IMG/VR virus record: IMGVR_UViG_3300022679_000025
Location: 1 to 39,204 of that record
From: a virus
Direction: 5' to 3' (one strand)
DNA: 39,204 nt
In this document: one piece after another, positions 13,926-20,913 of the stretch
Numbering within the stretch: position 1 is the first letter of the stretch
How the letters are laid out: each line of letters opens with the position of its first letter
Translations under genes and position numbers: made by a program
The notes under the pieces: generated by a model
Databases searched by the model: none
What the model was told of the DNA's origin: nothing
The model's input: the letters and a program-made list of their open reading frames with translations, nothing else

Positions 13926-14118
13926 GATCTATCTCCTTGTCGGGCGGCGGTGTCCATCCCAGAGAGATCAAGGCCGCCCTGACCTGAGCCTCCCGGGTAT
14001 CGAGGATTGAGCGGTGGAACGCCCGCCGGATCCCCACAGAATCGTCTGATGCGATGTCCTGGAGGATCTTGTCGTCCAGGACGTAGGTGTCAACATGGAT
14101 ATGCCCCTGCCCGGTCAT
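13906..14118 (-). CDS. Small hypothetical protein
   Basis: The 70-residue product starts at ATG 14118, overlapping the previous stop (ATGA). It contains HIHVDTYVLDD, a helix around IRRAFHRSILDTREAQVRAALISLGW and an acidic-basic tail. A winged-helix or other small fold is possible, but nothing is recognised. Tight coupling suggests it works with the replication genes on either side. Confidence 0.5.
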   Translation of the reverse strand: MTGQGHIHVDTYVLDDKILQDIASDDSVGIRRAFHRSILDTREAQVRAALISLGWTPPPDKEIDHGGNKS

Positions 14119-14831
14119 ACGCCCGCCCCCAGTTGTTTCATGACCTGTTGCTTGCGGAGCTGGCGCTGCTCAGCGCTGGGCTCCTGGTAATCTGCGCCCA
14201 GCATGTCGCCGAGGGCGACGGAGCGCTGTTCGCTCGCCTTCTTCCGGTAGACCTTCTCCAGGAACCGGCGGGCCGGAGAGTCGTCCCCGGCGGCGATTAT
14301 CGCCTCTGCCTCTCTGAGGGCCTGTGCGCCCCGTAGAGCCGTTTGGTCAAAAGGGGGTGCTGCGGGAGCCCCCTGGTCGAGATCGCCGCTCTCCGTCAAT
14401 ACCAGGCCCCATGTGATGCCTTCTACCTCGCTCAGCTGAGCGCATTTGTCGGTCGCGTACTGCATGGCCCGCTGCGGATCCGGCACGGCTTTGGCGTTCG
14501 GGGCCCAGAAAATCAGGCGCTGACCGACCTTGAAGGGCCGGAAGCGGTCCTCGAGGCATACGCACTTGAAAACGACCTGCGCCTCGGCGGGCGTATTGAC
14601 CCCTCCCTCGGCGGGCATTTCCTTGATCGCCTTGAAGACGCCCTTCATGTCGGGCTGCCGGTAGGCTTTGCCCTGGTCGCAATAGGCGGCCTCGACCGCA
14701 GCCGTCACAGCCTCGTACTCCCGGTGCTGCAGCCGGCGGGCCCAGATGTCGAGTTCATCGTCCGAGGGCGTCCAGAGGGGCCACAGGCTCCTCAGCTGGC
14801 CTTTGATCCTATCCCAGTCAGTGTCAAGCAT
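14115..14831 (-). CDS. Possible helicase-loader-like replication protein
   Basis: ATG 14831 gives 238 residues. The N-terminal part (IKGQLRSLWPLWTPSDDELDIWARRLQHREYEAV and AAYCDQGKAYRQPDMKGVFKAIKE) matches the overall shape of small helical domains such as SPP1 G39P and other loaders: a Trp-rich helical bundle that counts on a pro-helicase partner. The rest is charged helix with no Walker motif, so it is not an AAA+ loader. It follows the replisome organizer with an 8-base overlap, as loaders usually do. The helicase itself is not in the window and may be the host's. The assignment is an inference from pattern and synteny. Confidence 0.5.
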   Translation of the reverse strand: MLDTDWDRIKGQLRSLWPLWTPSDDELDIWARRLQHREYEAVTAAVEAAYCDQGKAYRQPDMKGVFKAIKEMPAEGGVNTPAEAQVVFKCVCLEDRFRPFKVGQRLIFWAPNAKAVPDPQRAMQYATDKCAQLSEVEGITWGLVLTESGDLDQGAPAAPPFDQTALRGAQALREAEAIIAAGDDSPARRFLEKVYRKKASEQRSVALGDMLGADYQEPSAEQRQLRKQQVMKQLGAGV

Positions 14832-15672
14832 TGTTCGACCTCTTTCTGCGGGCTTCGGCCCTGGCTTTGAGCCGGGCATCCTGCGCCGCGATTTCTTTTT
14901 CCCGCTGTTGTTTCTTCAGGTCCACCAGGCTCAGGGTGTTGTCGTACTTGCCCTCCAGGACCTTGACGTAGTTTTCGTCGTTGGTCACCAACCAGCCGAA
15001 GTCGGCCTTCCACCCACGATCGTTGATCCCGGTCAGGAAGTCGGACTCGTTCATCCGGTGGATGATCTCTCTCCAGCCCTCGGCGAACTCCGGCTCCCTG
15101 AACCTAGCCGCCAGTTTGGCTGCTCGGGACTTGCTTATCGTGCGACACGCCGGCAGTCGGTCCATGGAGTTCCAGTACTCCTGGATCGCCTGGTGTCGCG
15201 TCCCAGCAGTCGGAGCGGATTCCTTACGGCACTCTCCTCTTAGGGATACTTTAGTATCCCTTGGTTTAACTGGTTTCCTTTGTGGTCGCGGGGTGGTCGC
15301 GGGATGGTCGGATTGGTGGTCGCCGCGTGGTCGCATGTCTTGATAAGTATCGTAATTGACTACCGTTAAGGTGGTCGTATTCCCGGTCCCCACATGGTCG
15401 ATCATTTCGTCACCCCTCAATAACGCGAAGAAACGGCGGGTTCTCGACCGATCCCACTCAGGGCCAAAAAGGGCGGCCCAGGAAGCCATAGAACGGAGGG
15501 ATTGTCCCCGCTTACACAGAAACAACTGGCCGCCAATCAGGACCTTTTGATCCTCATAGTTGACGTTCAGCAGGATCGTGAGCCAGGCCCGCAAATACTC
15601 GGGATCCTTCCAGATCCAGTGGTTCAAGATTTTGCGCTCTAACACTATAAAACCGCCGGTCATCACTTCCAT
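14824..15672 (-). CDS. Phage replisome organizer-like protein
   Basis: ATG 15672 gives 282 residues. The N-terminal domain (VLERKILNHWIWKDPEYLRAW, LLNVNYEDQKVLIG, GQSLRSMASWAALFGP, TLTVVNYDTYQDM) is the winged-helix layout of phage replisome organizers/DnaD-like initiators. It is followed by a basic disordered linker (residues 125-160) and a C-terminal helical domain with WREIIHRMNESDFLTG and GWKADFGWLVTNDENYVKVLEGKY, the typical DnaD C-terminal pattern. It binds the phage origin and recruits the helicase-loading machinery. The start overlaps the end of the YbcO-like gene by ten bases. Confidence 0.8.
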   Translation of the reverse strand: MEVMTGGFIVLERKILNHWIWKDPEYLRAWLTILLNVNYEDQKVLIGGQLFLCKRGQSLRSMASWAALFGPEWDRSRTRRFFALLRGDEMIDHVGTGNTTTLTVVNYDTYQDMRPRGDHQSDHPATTPRPQRKPVKPRDTKVSLRGECRKESAPTAGTRHQAIQEYWNSMDRLPACRTISKSRAAKLAARFREPEFAEGWREIIHRMNESDFLTGINDRGWKADFGWLVTNDENYVKVLEGKYDNTLSLVDLKKQQREKEIAAQDARLKARAEARRKRSNNA

Positions 15673-16040
15673 GAGAGGACCCCCTGAGTGAAGGCCTCCT
15701 GTAAAACCGCACGGAAGGCTATGAGGCTTTTGGGGTCGAAGTCGATGATTCCCTCGGCCATGGCCAGTTGCAGCGTCAGGCGCAATGCTATGACCTGCAG
15801 GAACTCGAATTCCGACGGGTGGGGCCGGACGGAGTTTTCCTCGTCGTTGTGACACTCTGCATGGCAGTTCGAGCAGACCAGGATCCCGAACCAGTCGGGG
15901 CATTTGAGCCCGGTGCCGTCGACCTTGATGTGGTGCAAAACGGTTGTCTCCCGGTCCTGGTTGCAGCCGGCGAGCATGAGGGTGCAGGCGTGGCCTTTGG
16001 CCCATGACCTGTACTTGTCGTTGCGGTCTGTTTTTGGCAT
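15663..16040 (-). CDS. YbcO/Rap-like recombination nuclease (DUF1364 type)
   Basis: With ATG 16040 (AAGGATCC upstream) the protein has 125 residues. It shows the family pattern: a basic start, GHACTLMLAGCNQDRETTVLHHIK (C19, C26, H36, H37), then GLKCPDWFGILVCSNCHAECH (C56, C59, H60), an HNH-type metal site. The C-terminal helix (LQVIALRLTLQLAMAEGII) is also usual. These enzymes are Rap/YbcO nucleases that cut recombination intermediates in lambdoid-type phages. Its place beside SSB and Erf fits. The upstream open frame to 16235 has no ribosome-binding site. Confidence 0.8.
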   Translation of the reverse strand: MPKTDRNDKYRSWAKGHACTLMLAGCNQDRETTVLHHIKVDGTGLKCPDWFGILVCSNCHAECHNDEENSVRPHPSEFEFLQVIALRLTLQLAMAEGIIDFDPKSLIAFRAVLQEAFTQGVLSWK

Positions 16041-16065
16041 GCGCGGATCCTTCCTGAAATATGCC

Positions 16066-16104
16066 CCCCCAGGGGGCCCACGGCGGGCTGTTGGTCCCTG
16101 GGGG
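16066..16104 (-). other. Long GC stem before the YbcO-like gene
   Basis: A 9-bp inverted repeat (cccccaggg 16066-16074 / ccctggggg 16096-16104, loop of 21) lies in the 82-base gap between the HNH gene and the YbcO-like gene. It is not followed by a clear U-tract (ATATTTC only). It may be a weak terminator or a border of the HNH insertion. Confidence 0.4.
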
Positions 16105-16122
16105 AGCCGGAGATAGGCGACA

Positions 16123-16593
16123 TTAGGCCGCTTGTTTATCTTCAATCCATTTAGTCTGCCCATGACAAGATGAACAAAGGAAACGGATGTCAAGCGGCTT
16201 TTCGTAATCATCGTGATGGGCTTCAACGGGCCCAATTAACCCACAGCAAGAGCACCAGTCAGGACGAACAATCTCCCCACGTTGAATCGCTCGCCGCACG
16301 GCCCCCCCTGCGCGGGTTTTGTGCTGATATTTCTTTCTGTATTTCCGGTTGTATTCAACTGCCTTGCCGGGATGGTCCTTTCGCCATTGCCTCATGCGGG
16401 AAACGTGCTTCTTGTCCCTGCCGCCTCGCCTGCGTTCACGATCGCGCTGTCGGACCTCCGGTCGCTGGTTATTCTTACGCGCACGCTCGCGGCAACAAAC
16501 CTTGCAGGCCCCTAGACGCCCATCAGCCATTCCTGGGTGCTTGTAGTATTCGCCCAATGGCTTCTCTTGGTGGCAATGAATACAAATCTTCAT
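16123..16593 (-). CDS. HNH endonuclease-like protein, possible mobile insertion
   Basis: The 156-residue protein opens with a zinc-finger-like CIHCHQEKPLGEYY (C4, C7) and CKVCC (C30, C33), followed by a very basic middle (RQRDRERRRGGRDKK). It ends in a free-standing HNH motif: CSCCGL, then VEAHHDDYEKPLDI (H126, H127, D128) and FLCSSCHG (C140, C143, H144). This is the pattern of phage HNH proteins that behave as homing-type endonucleases. The gene is visibly lower in GC than the SSB and replisome genes around it and sits as a self-contained unit with an 18-base gap on one side and an 82-base gap on the other, suggesting later acquisition. AGGAGGTCC precedes ATG 16593. Confidence 0.75.
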   Translation of the reverse strand: MKICIHCHQEKPLGEYYKHPGMADGRLGACKVCCRERARKNNQRPEVRQRDRERRRGGRDKKHVSRMRQWRKDHPGKAVEYNRKYRKKYQHKTRAGGAVRRAIQRGEIVRPDWCSCCGLIGPVEAHHDDYEKPLDIRFLCSSCHGQTKWIEDKQAA

Positions 16594-16611
16594 TCTGGAC
16601 CTCCTTTGTCC

Positions 16612-17256
16612 TCAAAAGGGAATTTCATCACAAGGCACATGGGACTCCGGCTGATGTGGAGCCACGTTGGCCTGCTGCGGGCCGTCATCCTGCGGGAAAG
16701 CATCGCGCAGCGCGTTGTTCGTTGCGCTGGCTCCCATGCCACCCATGCTACCCATCACCGCGTCCACGCGGGCCCGCTCCTCCGGCGACATCTGGGCATA
16801 CTTCTGCTCGAACGTCATCTGTTGCGGCGCCGGCGCAGGAGCGGACTGGGTCGGGGCCGCTGCCTGCTGCTGGGGTGCCGGCTGCCGATACTGATTCTGC
16901 GGGGGGCGGTCAGGGTTCGGCGGCGCCGAGTGCAGGAACTGGCACAGGAAGACCCGCACCTTTAGGCGAGATCGCTTCTGGCCAGTGGCTTGGTCGTTCC
17001 ACTGGTCCAGCTCCAGCTCGCCCTCGACGAAGACGGGCTTGCCCTTGGAGCAATATTTGTTGATGTTCTCCGCGGTTTTGCCGAACGCGGCGCACTCGGC
17101 GAAGCAGACCTTCTCGCGTTTAGACCCGTCGGTCGCCGTCCAGGTCTTGTTGGTGGCCACGGCAAAATTGACCACCGGGGTTTGGTCGGGCAAGTAGCTC
17201 AGCTGCGGATCCCGCGTGAGGTTACCCATCAAAAGTACTTTATTGTACGATGCCAT
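16612..17256 (-). CDS. ssb: Single-stranded DNA-binding protein
   Basis: The 214-residue protein has the OB-fold pattern of bacterial-type SSB: YNKVLLMGNLTRDPQLSYLP, VVNFAVATNKTW, KVCFAECAAFGKTAENINKYCSKG, VFVEGELELDQW and SRLKVRVFLCQFL, residues 1-110. A Gln/Pro/Ala-rich linker and the conserved acidic tip CDEIPF at the C-terminus follow; the tip recruits partner proteins. It coats single-stranded DNA during replication and annealing. The start ATG 17256 has GAGGAG nine bases upstream. Neighbouring Erf and YqaJ genes complete a recombination module. Confidence 0.95.
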   Translation of the reverse strand: MASYNKVLLMGNLTRDPQLSYLPDQTPVVNFAVATNKTWTATDGSKREKVCFAECAAFGKTAENINKYCSKGKPVFVEGELELDQWNDQATGQKRSRLKVRVFLCQFLHSAPPNPDRPPQNQYRQPAPQQQAAAPTQSAPAPAPQQMTFEQKYAQMSPEERARVDAVMGSMGGMGASATNNALRDAFPQDDGPQQANVAPHQPESHVPCDEIPF

Positions 17257-17260
17257 TCCG

Positions 17261-17671
17261 TTAGCTCCTCAGGTCAGGATCTGGAGGAGTCAGCTGCCAG
17301 TCTTGCGTGATGGCTTCCTCGATGATCCGGTTGATAAATGCGGTCATATTCTTTTTGCCCACGCCCACGATCGTGAGCCGGGTACAGGGTTTGCCACCCT
17401 CGTCCAGGAAGGTGTCGCGCTTGAGCAGTTTGTCCCCGTCGCAAGTGGCCTTGAGTTTCCGGTCCCAGTACTCTCGCGAGTCGCCGGTCCAGTCGGACAG
17501 ACCATTCAGGCAGGGGCCCTTGTACCAGGCCCTCTGGCGGGTCGTATGGTACTCAAGCGGGGTCAGGACCTTGATGGCCCCGCCGATCTTCAAGTCCCCC
17601 AGGATCTCCTGCAGCGGCTTGTCGAACGTTGGCTGGTCGTCGATAATCTCTCTAACTTGGTAGGTTGCCAT
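17261..17671 (-). CDS. NinB/Orf-like recombination protein (tentative)
   Basis: The 136-residue protein reads EYHTTRQRAWYKGPCLNGLSD, TGDSREYWDRKLKATC, then GVGKKNMTAFINRIIEEA. The order (Arg-aromatic helix, a W..K stretch, then a T/S-G..K..M..F helix) resembles NinB, a lambda recombination mediator that binds ssDNA and SSB, although I cannot confirm it by eye. It sits immediately upstream of ssb, the usual place. GGAGG precedes the ATG at 17671. An alternative is an unrelated phage protein of the same size. Confidence 0.5.
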   Translation of the reverse strand: MATYQVREIIDDQPTFDKPLQEILGDLKIGGAIKVLTPLEYHTTRQRAWYKGPCLNGLSDWTGDSREYWDRKLKATCDGDKLLKRDTFLDEGGKPCTRLTIVGVGKKNMTAFINRIIEEAITQDWQLTPPDPDLRS

Positions 17672-17900
17672 TGTGGTCCTCCAGTTTTAAGCGTCCACTC
17701 TCCACCAGGGCGACACGAGCCAGCAGCATTGACTCTTTCAAGACCTTGGCGGCGTCGTCAAGCGTCTTGGCAGCGGCTCGCCTACCCATGTCCGTCTTGG
17801 CCTCCAGGTAAACCTGCTGACTCGCCATGAACTCCATCATGGCGAGATAATTTGCATGGAGCAATGTCCCCATCGTCAGTTCTTCTTGCGTGTTAGCCAC
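17652..17900 (-). CDS. Small helical hypothetical protein
   Basis: The 82-residue product starts at GTG 17900 with GGAGG seven bases upstream; a second start at 17873 is possible. It is one long amphipathic helix pair (LLHANYLAMMEFMASQQVYL; AAAKTLDDAAKVLKESMLL) with a basic-acidic tail. It overlaps YqaJ by 25 bases and the NinB-like gene by 20, so it is coupled to the recombination genes. No function is assigned. Confidence 0.55.
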   Translation of the reverse strand: MANTQEELTMGTLLHANYLAMMEFMASQQVYLEAKTDMGRRAAAKTLDDAAKVLKESMLLARVALVESGRLKLEDHNGNLPS

Positions 17901-18529
17901 GGGTGATCCTCCGGCAGTAGGTGCTCAGCAGCGGCCTTCTCTTTGGCCAGCGCCTGGTTGAATAGATTCACGCCCGCTGCGATATAACTGATTAGTTGGG
18001 CGTCACGGGCGATGCGTTTGATGAACAAGGGGAAGCCCGGGCAGTAGCAGCAGAAGTCCCACCAGGGCCGGCCTGTGATCCAGAGCGACGCCTGGACCTG
18101 GACCTTGTAGCAGGTCGGCAGTTTGTCGGCCATGGCGTACTCGTACATCGTGGCCGGAATCGGGCACTTGATTTCCAGGCCGCCCTCCTCGCCTACCAGG
18201 CCGTCTGGACTGCAGGAAACAACCCGCTGCTCGTCCGCGTAGACCACAGCCACTTGCTGGACCTTGCTGCCGGTCACAATCTGGTATGCGGCGCGGGCCG
18301 TGGGCTCCTTCTCCCGCCCCTCCTGCATGAACCGAAACGATTTGTTCTCGGTCGGCTTCTGCGTGACAAATTCACCCATCAGGACCTGCATATACTTCCC
18401 GGCCTGCGTGGATCGTTTGCCCTGAGAGGTCACGATCTTATCGATATTAGAGGCCGTGGGAATTGCAAGCCGCAGCCGGTGCCACTCAGGGGTTCCTTGT
18501 TCGATATCCGTGATGATGACTGGTGGCAC
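17876..18529 (-). CDS. YqaJ-type (lambda Exo-like) exonuclease
   Basis: The 217-residue protein has the family layout: an early helix and GTPEWHRLRLAIPTASNIDKIV (the RxxxxTASN motif), RFMQEGREKEPTARAAY, then CSPDGLVGEEGGLEIKCP with D109 and E119-x-K121, and a later QVQASLWITG. It resects double-stranded ends 5' to 3', giving the single strands that Erf anneals. The start is GTG at 18529 overlapping the Erf stop by one base, with GGAGG upstream. Confidence 0.88.
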   Translation of the reverse strand: MPPVIITDIEQGTPEWHRLRLAIPTASNIDKIVTSQGKRSTQAGKYMQVLMGEFVTQKPTENKSFRFMQEGREKEPTARAAYQIVTGSKVQQVAVVYADEQRVVSCSPDGLVGEEGGLEIKCPIPATMYEYAMADKLPTCYKVQVQASLWITGRPWWDFCCYCPGFPLFIKRIARDAQLISYIAAGVNLFNQALAKEKAAAEHLLPEDHPWLTRKKN

Positions 18530-19296
18530 TAGGCACCTCCATTCTGTTTGGCCTTCATTTCCAGCAGGCCGACGACGTCCTTGTACTGCGCCATGGTCAT
18601 CTCATCCATGGCCTTGACCTGGGCGTACTCCATAATGTCAGCCAGGTCAGACTTGGTGTTTTTGGCCAACAGCTCTATACGCTCGATCTGCATGTCGCCG
18701 ACGTACAGCGCGTCCGGTTCCCCGGTGCCGCTGTTGCCGTCGTCGTTGCAGGAGAACAGCCCCGAGGTCATGCCCAGGATCGACTCCAGGGTGCCGACGC
18801 GCAAGTACGTGTTGGAGCTGCGGATCATCTGCAGCGGGTTCTTCTTGCCGCTGTTGTCAGGGGGGCCCACCATTGTGGTGGATTCCTTGTGCCCGTTCTG
18901 GTGGGTCACAGTGCAAGTCACGCTGATCTGAGACGTCTGCGGGTCCTGCGTCTGATCCCAGGACACAAACAGCTGCAGCGCAGCCAGCGCCGGCGTGACG
19001 GCACTGAGCCAGGCCTCCAGGGAGGCGTAGTTAGAATTGTACTGCAGGTTGTGCTTGTCCTTGGCAACGGCCGGCGGGTCCTTCTTGAATGTCGCCATGG
19101 CCTCCAGGAAGTCGAGGCGGGCCTGCTTGGCCTCCTCGCGATCGCGCAGGTCCATGAACTCTTTGACCATGTCCAGGTTGCCCTGCTCGACGGCCTTGGC
19201 CATCAGCTGCTCAGTCGGCGAAAGTGCCAACGGAGCGGGGGCCGCCTTATCGATGGCGGCCCCGGTTTTCTTGGATGTGGTTTTCTTTGCGGGCAT
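18529..19296 (-). CDS. erf: ERF-family single-strand annealing recombinase
   Basis: With ATG 19296 the protein has 255 residues. After a basic linker, residues 60-175 show the ERF pattern: FLEAMATFKKDPPAVAKDK, NSNYASLEAWLSAVTPAL, ISVTCTVTHQNGHKEST, then GKKNPLQMIRSSNTYLRVGTL. ERF proteins anneal complementary single strands and form concatemers or circularise phage DNA. The C-terminal domain (180-255) is charged helix that may contact SSB. GGAG lies seven bases upstream. It is followed directly by the exonuclease. Confidence 0.88.
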   Translation of the reverse strand: MPAKKTTSKKTGAAIDKAAPAPLALSPTEQLMAKAVEQGNLDMVKEFMDLRDREEAKQARLDFLEAMATFKKDPPAVAKDKHNLQYNSNYASLEAWLSAVTPALAALQLFVSWDQTQDPQTSQISVTCTVTHQNGHKESTTMVGPPDNSGKKNPLQMIRSSNTYLRVGTLESILGMTSGLFSCNDDGNSGTGEPDALYVGDMQIERIELLAKNTKSDLADIMEYAQVKAMDEMTMAQYKDVVGLLEMKAKQNGGA

Positions 19297-19306
19297 GTCC
19301 CATCTC

Positions 19307-20194
19307 CTAAGAAAAATCAACGCGGATATTCTTGACCGCGCCCTGCGCGATCGAATTGACGATATGCTCGGCGATCAGGTCGACGCTGTCCACGTCCAAC
19401 GTCCCGCCGTCTTTGATCTGCTGCACTACGGCCTCCATGCTCTTGGTGGCCTCGCGCAGGACCTTGGCACGGTGGCGGGCGTGATTGGCCTTGCGCTCGG
19501 CTGCGGCCTTCTCGGCGGCTTCCTTCTCGCGCAGCTCGCGGGCGGCGTTTTCCTTGGCCAGGTTGGCCGCGATCTCAGCGTCCCTCTTGTCCTGCTCGGC
19601 CTTCTCGCGGGCGGCCTGCTCGCGGGCGATCTTCTCATTGGCGATGCGCTCGGCCTCTTCCTTGGCGGCCTTGGCTGCGGCCTCGCTGGCGGCCTTGATC
19701 TCGGCCTGACGCTGGGCCTCGGCTTTCTCGGCGGCCTCTTTCTCCAGGCGGGCCTTCTCGGCGGCCTCCATGTCGAACAGTTTGTTCAGCTGGTGCGCGT
19801 CATCCCACAGCGCCGCGATCTCTTCCTTGAGAGCCTCTGCGTCCAGGATGGCCTGCTGCTCGGCCTCCCAAGCCGTCAGCGGGGCCCGTACTTCCTTCTG
19901 GAGAGCCTCCAGGGTGTCGCGGGCATTCTTGCGGGCAGCGTCGACGATCTTGGCCTGGCGCTTCCAGTCGGCGACAAGGTCCTTGCCCTTATTGTCGATG
20001 ATGGTTCGGGCGCGGGCGATGTTGTACGCTCCGCTCTTGATGAGTTTGCGATCGCCTGGATTGTCGGCGGTCTTGGGGAGGTCTGCTACCTGCTCCTGGA
20101 TCCAGCCGATGACCTGGTCGATCCCGCCCTCGGTGAAGGCTTGCAGTTCGCGGTTGTCACTGAGTTCAACGAGTTGGATTTCTGTGAGTGCCAT
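19307..20194 (-). CDS. Coiled-coil protein of the recombination operon
   Basis: The 295-residue protein has an N-terminal helical domain (1-110) with KTADNPGDRKLIKSGAYNIARARTIIDNKGKDL and a following AALWDDAHQLNK stretch. Then comes a very long Ala/Glu/Lys/Arg coiled coil (140-250) built of EAAEKA/AREKAEQ repeats, and a C-terminal strand-helix region (LDVDSVDLIAEHIVNSIAQ). The opening pattern recurs in phage recombination operons next to Erf/RecT genes, usually annotated only as coiled-coil. A structural partner of the annealing complex is likely, without proof. GGGAG precedes ATG 20194. Confidence 0.6.
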   Translation of the reverse strand: MALTEIQLVELSDNRELQAFTEGGIDQVIGWIQEQVADLPKTADNPGDRKLIKSGAYNIARARTIIDNKGKDLVADWKRQAKIVDAARKNARDTLEALQKEVRAPLTAWEAEQQAILDAEALKEEIAALWDDAHQLNKLFDMEAAEKARLEKEAAEKAEAQRQAEIKAASEAAAKAAKEEAERIANEKIAREQAAREKAEQDKRDAEIAANLAKENAARELREKEAAEKAAAERKANHARHRAKVLREATKSMEAVVQQIKDGGTLDVDSVDLIAEHIVNSIAQGAVKNIRVDFS

Positions 20195-20218
20195 GTCCTA
20201 TCTCCCAATAGTAAGGCG

Positions 20219-20356
20219 TTAGTTTTTGCCGGTCTTGACTGCACCGGACTCTTTGGCCTGCTCGTAGGCATCGCAAAAACGCGCGATCACCAGGGTGCCA
20301 GCCAAGAAAGCGGTAATCACAACAAGGATCCCGCACAAAATAATTAGCGTCTTCAC
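20219..20356 (-). CDS. Small single-span membrane protein, GTG start
   Basis: GTG 20356 with GGAAGG eight bases upstream gives a 45-residue protein: a Lys, then a strongly hydrophobic helix (LIILCGILVVITAFLAGTLV) and a basic-acidic tail. It is probably anchored in the inner membrane with a cytoplasmic C-terminus. Its ribosome-binding site directly follows a terminator U-tract. Superinfection exclusion or a lysis-timing role would fit such a protein, but it is only a guess. Confidence 0.55.
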   Translation of the reverse strand: MKTLIILCGILVVITAFLAGTLVIARFCDAYEQAKESGAVKTGKN

Positions 20357-20372
20357 AATGGTTCCTTCCTGC

Positions 20373-20406
20373 AAAAACAGCGCAGCCCCCTTGGGAAGAC
20401 TGCGCT
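20373..20406 (-). terminator. Internal terminator before the small membrane protein gene
   Basis: On the minus strand a 7-bp stem (agcgcag 20379-20385 / ctgcgct 20400-20406) extended inward by C-G pairs is followed by GTTTTT (20377-20373). The U-tract ends 16 bases before the GTG 20356 start, and the space holds GGAAGG. Confidence 0.7.
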
Positions 20407-20444
20407 TGTTTGGTAAAGTCCTTAATGGTAATGCGCGTTTGGTC

Positions 20445-20607
20445 TTAGTGCATGCGGTGGCCTCCAAAGTAAGCACAAAAAATGGCATCCTTGCCGTTCC
20501 AGTCGTCCATGATAACAACGCGAGTGACGTTGCGGGTGTCAAAAACAAATCCCCCACCCGCCGGCTGCCACCGAGAGCGGATGAGGGATTAGCGGATTCC
20601 GTTCCAT
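20445..20607 (-). CDS. Candidate small gene interrupted by a frameshift
   Basis: Between the ribbon-helix-helix gene and the terminator there is a short open frame that starts at ATG 20607, with GGAG eight bases upstream, and stops after 22 codons at TGA (20541-20539). Reading on in the +1 frame from that point gives a protein-like stretch with TRVVIMDDWNGKDAIF and FGGHRMH, ending at TAA 20445. The stop sits in TTT TGA C, the type of slippery site used for +1 frameshifting in release factor 2, and a GGGGGA stretch lies just upstream. The fused product would be 53 residues. Alternatives: two unrelated fragments, a decayed gene, or a sequencing error. Confidence 0.3.
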
Positions 20608-20669
20608 TAGGAGTACTCCGTTGTATCGTATAGGCGGCAGCCGTCAACATTGTGACCTCGTAGTTTACG

Positions 20670-20840
20670 TTACTTCGATTGCTCCTCTGCAGCCATCGCA
20701 GCCCGCAAAGCATCAACGACAATGTCTGAGACAAAAGCGCCCTTGCGGACCTTCCGTCTCAGCCACTTAAACACGTCCTGATTCTTGCGGTTCGGTCTGA
20801 CTGATACTTGCTCAACTTTTAATCTGGTTGCTAGTGCCAT
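20670..20840 (-). CDS. Ribbon-helix-helix-like regulator (first gene of the operon)
   Basis: With ATG 20840 the protein has 56 residues: a short basic strand-like start (LKVEQVSVRPNRKNQDV), then helices with WLRRKVRKGAFVSDIVVDALRAAM. A strand followed by two helices, with conserved positions like xxVRPxxKNxD...FVSDIVVDAL, resembles MetJ/Arc-type DNA-binding proteins, which act as dimers. No Shine-Dalgarno is visible, and the promoter would place the 5' end at or next to the ATG, so translation is probably leaderless. As first gene of the recombination operon it may control its own promoter. Confidence 0.5.
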   Translation of the reverse strand: MALATRLKVEQVSVRPNRKNQDVFKWLRRKVRKGAFVSDIVVDALRAAMAAEEQSK

Positions 20841-20847
20841 GTGTTCT

Positions 20848-20875
20848 ATCATACAGGCGCTTATCGGCACGTCAA
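20848..20875 (-). promoter_or_regulatory. Near-consensus sigma70 promoter for the leftward middle operon
   Basis: On the minus strand TTGACG (20875-20870), a 16-base spacer and TATGAT (20853-20848) match sigma70 consensus at 5 of 6 positions in each box. Transcription would start 6-7 bases downstream, at 20841-20840, i.e. at the ATG of the ribbon-helix-helix-like gene. The spacer is one base short of optimal, which often makes a promoter strong but tunable. It lies in the gap after the 639-aa protein and separates virion genes from the recombination operon. Confidence 0.7.
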
Positions 20876-20913
20876 GCGGATTCCATAAATTTTTCTGCAT
20901 TGCGCAGAGCGTG

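Noticed and set aside
19037-20347. Plus-strand open frame of 436 codons opposite the coiled-coil gene
   Set aside because: Leu/Gly/Val-rich translation is the expected antisense of an Ala/Glu/Lys coiled coil in GC-rich DNA. The minus-strand gene has a good start and fits its operon.
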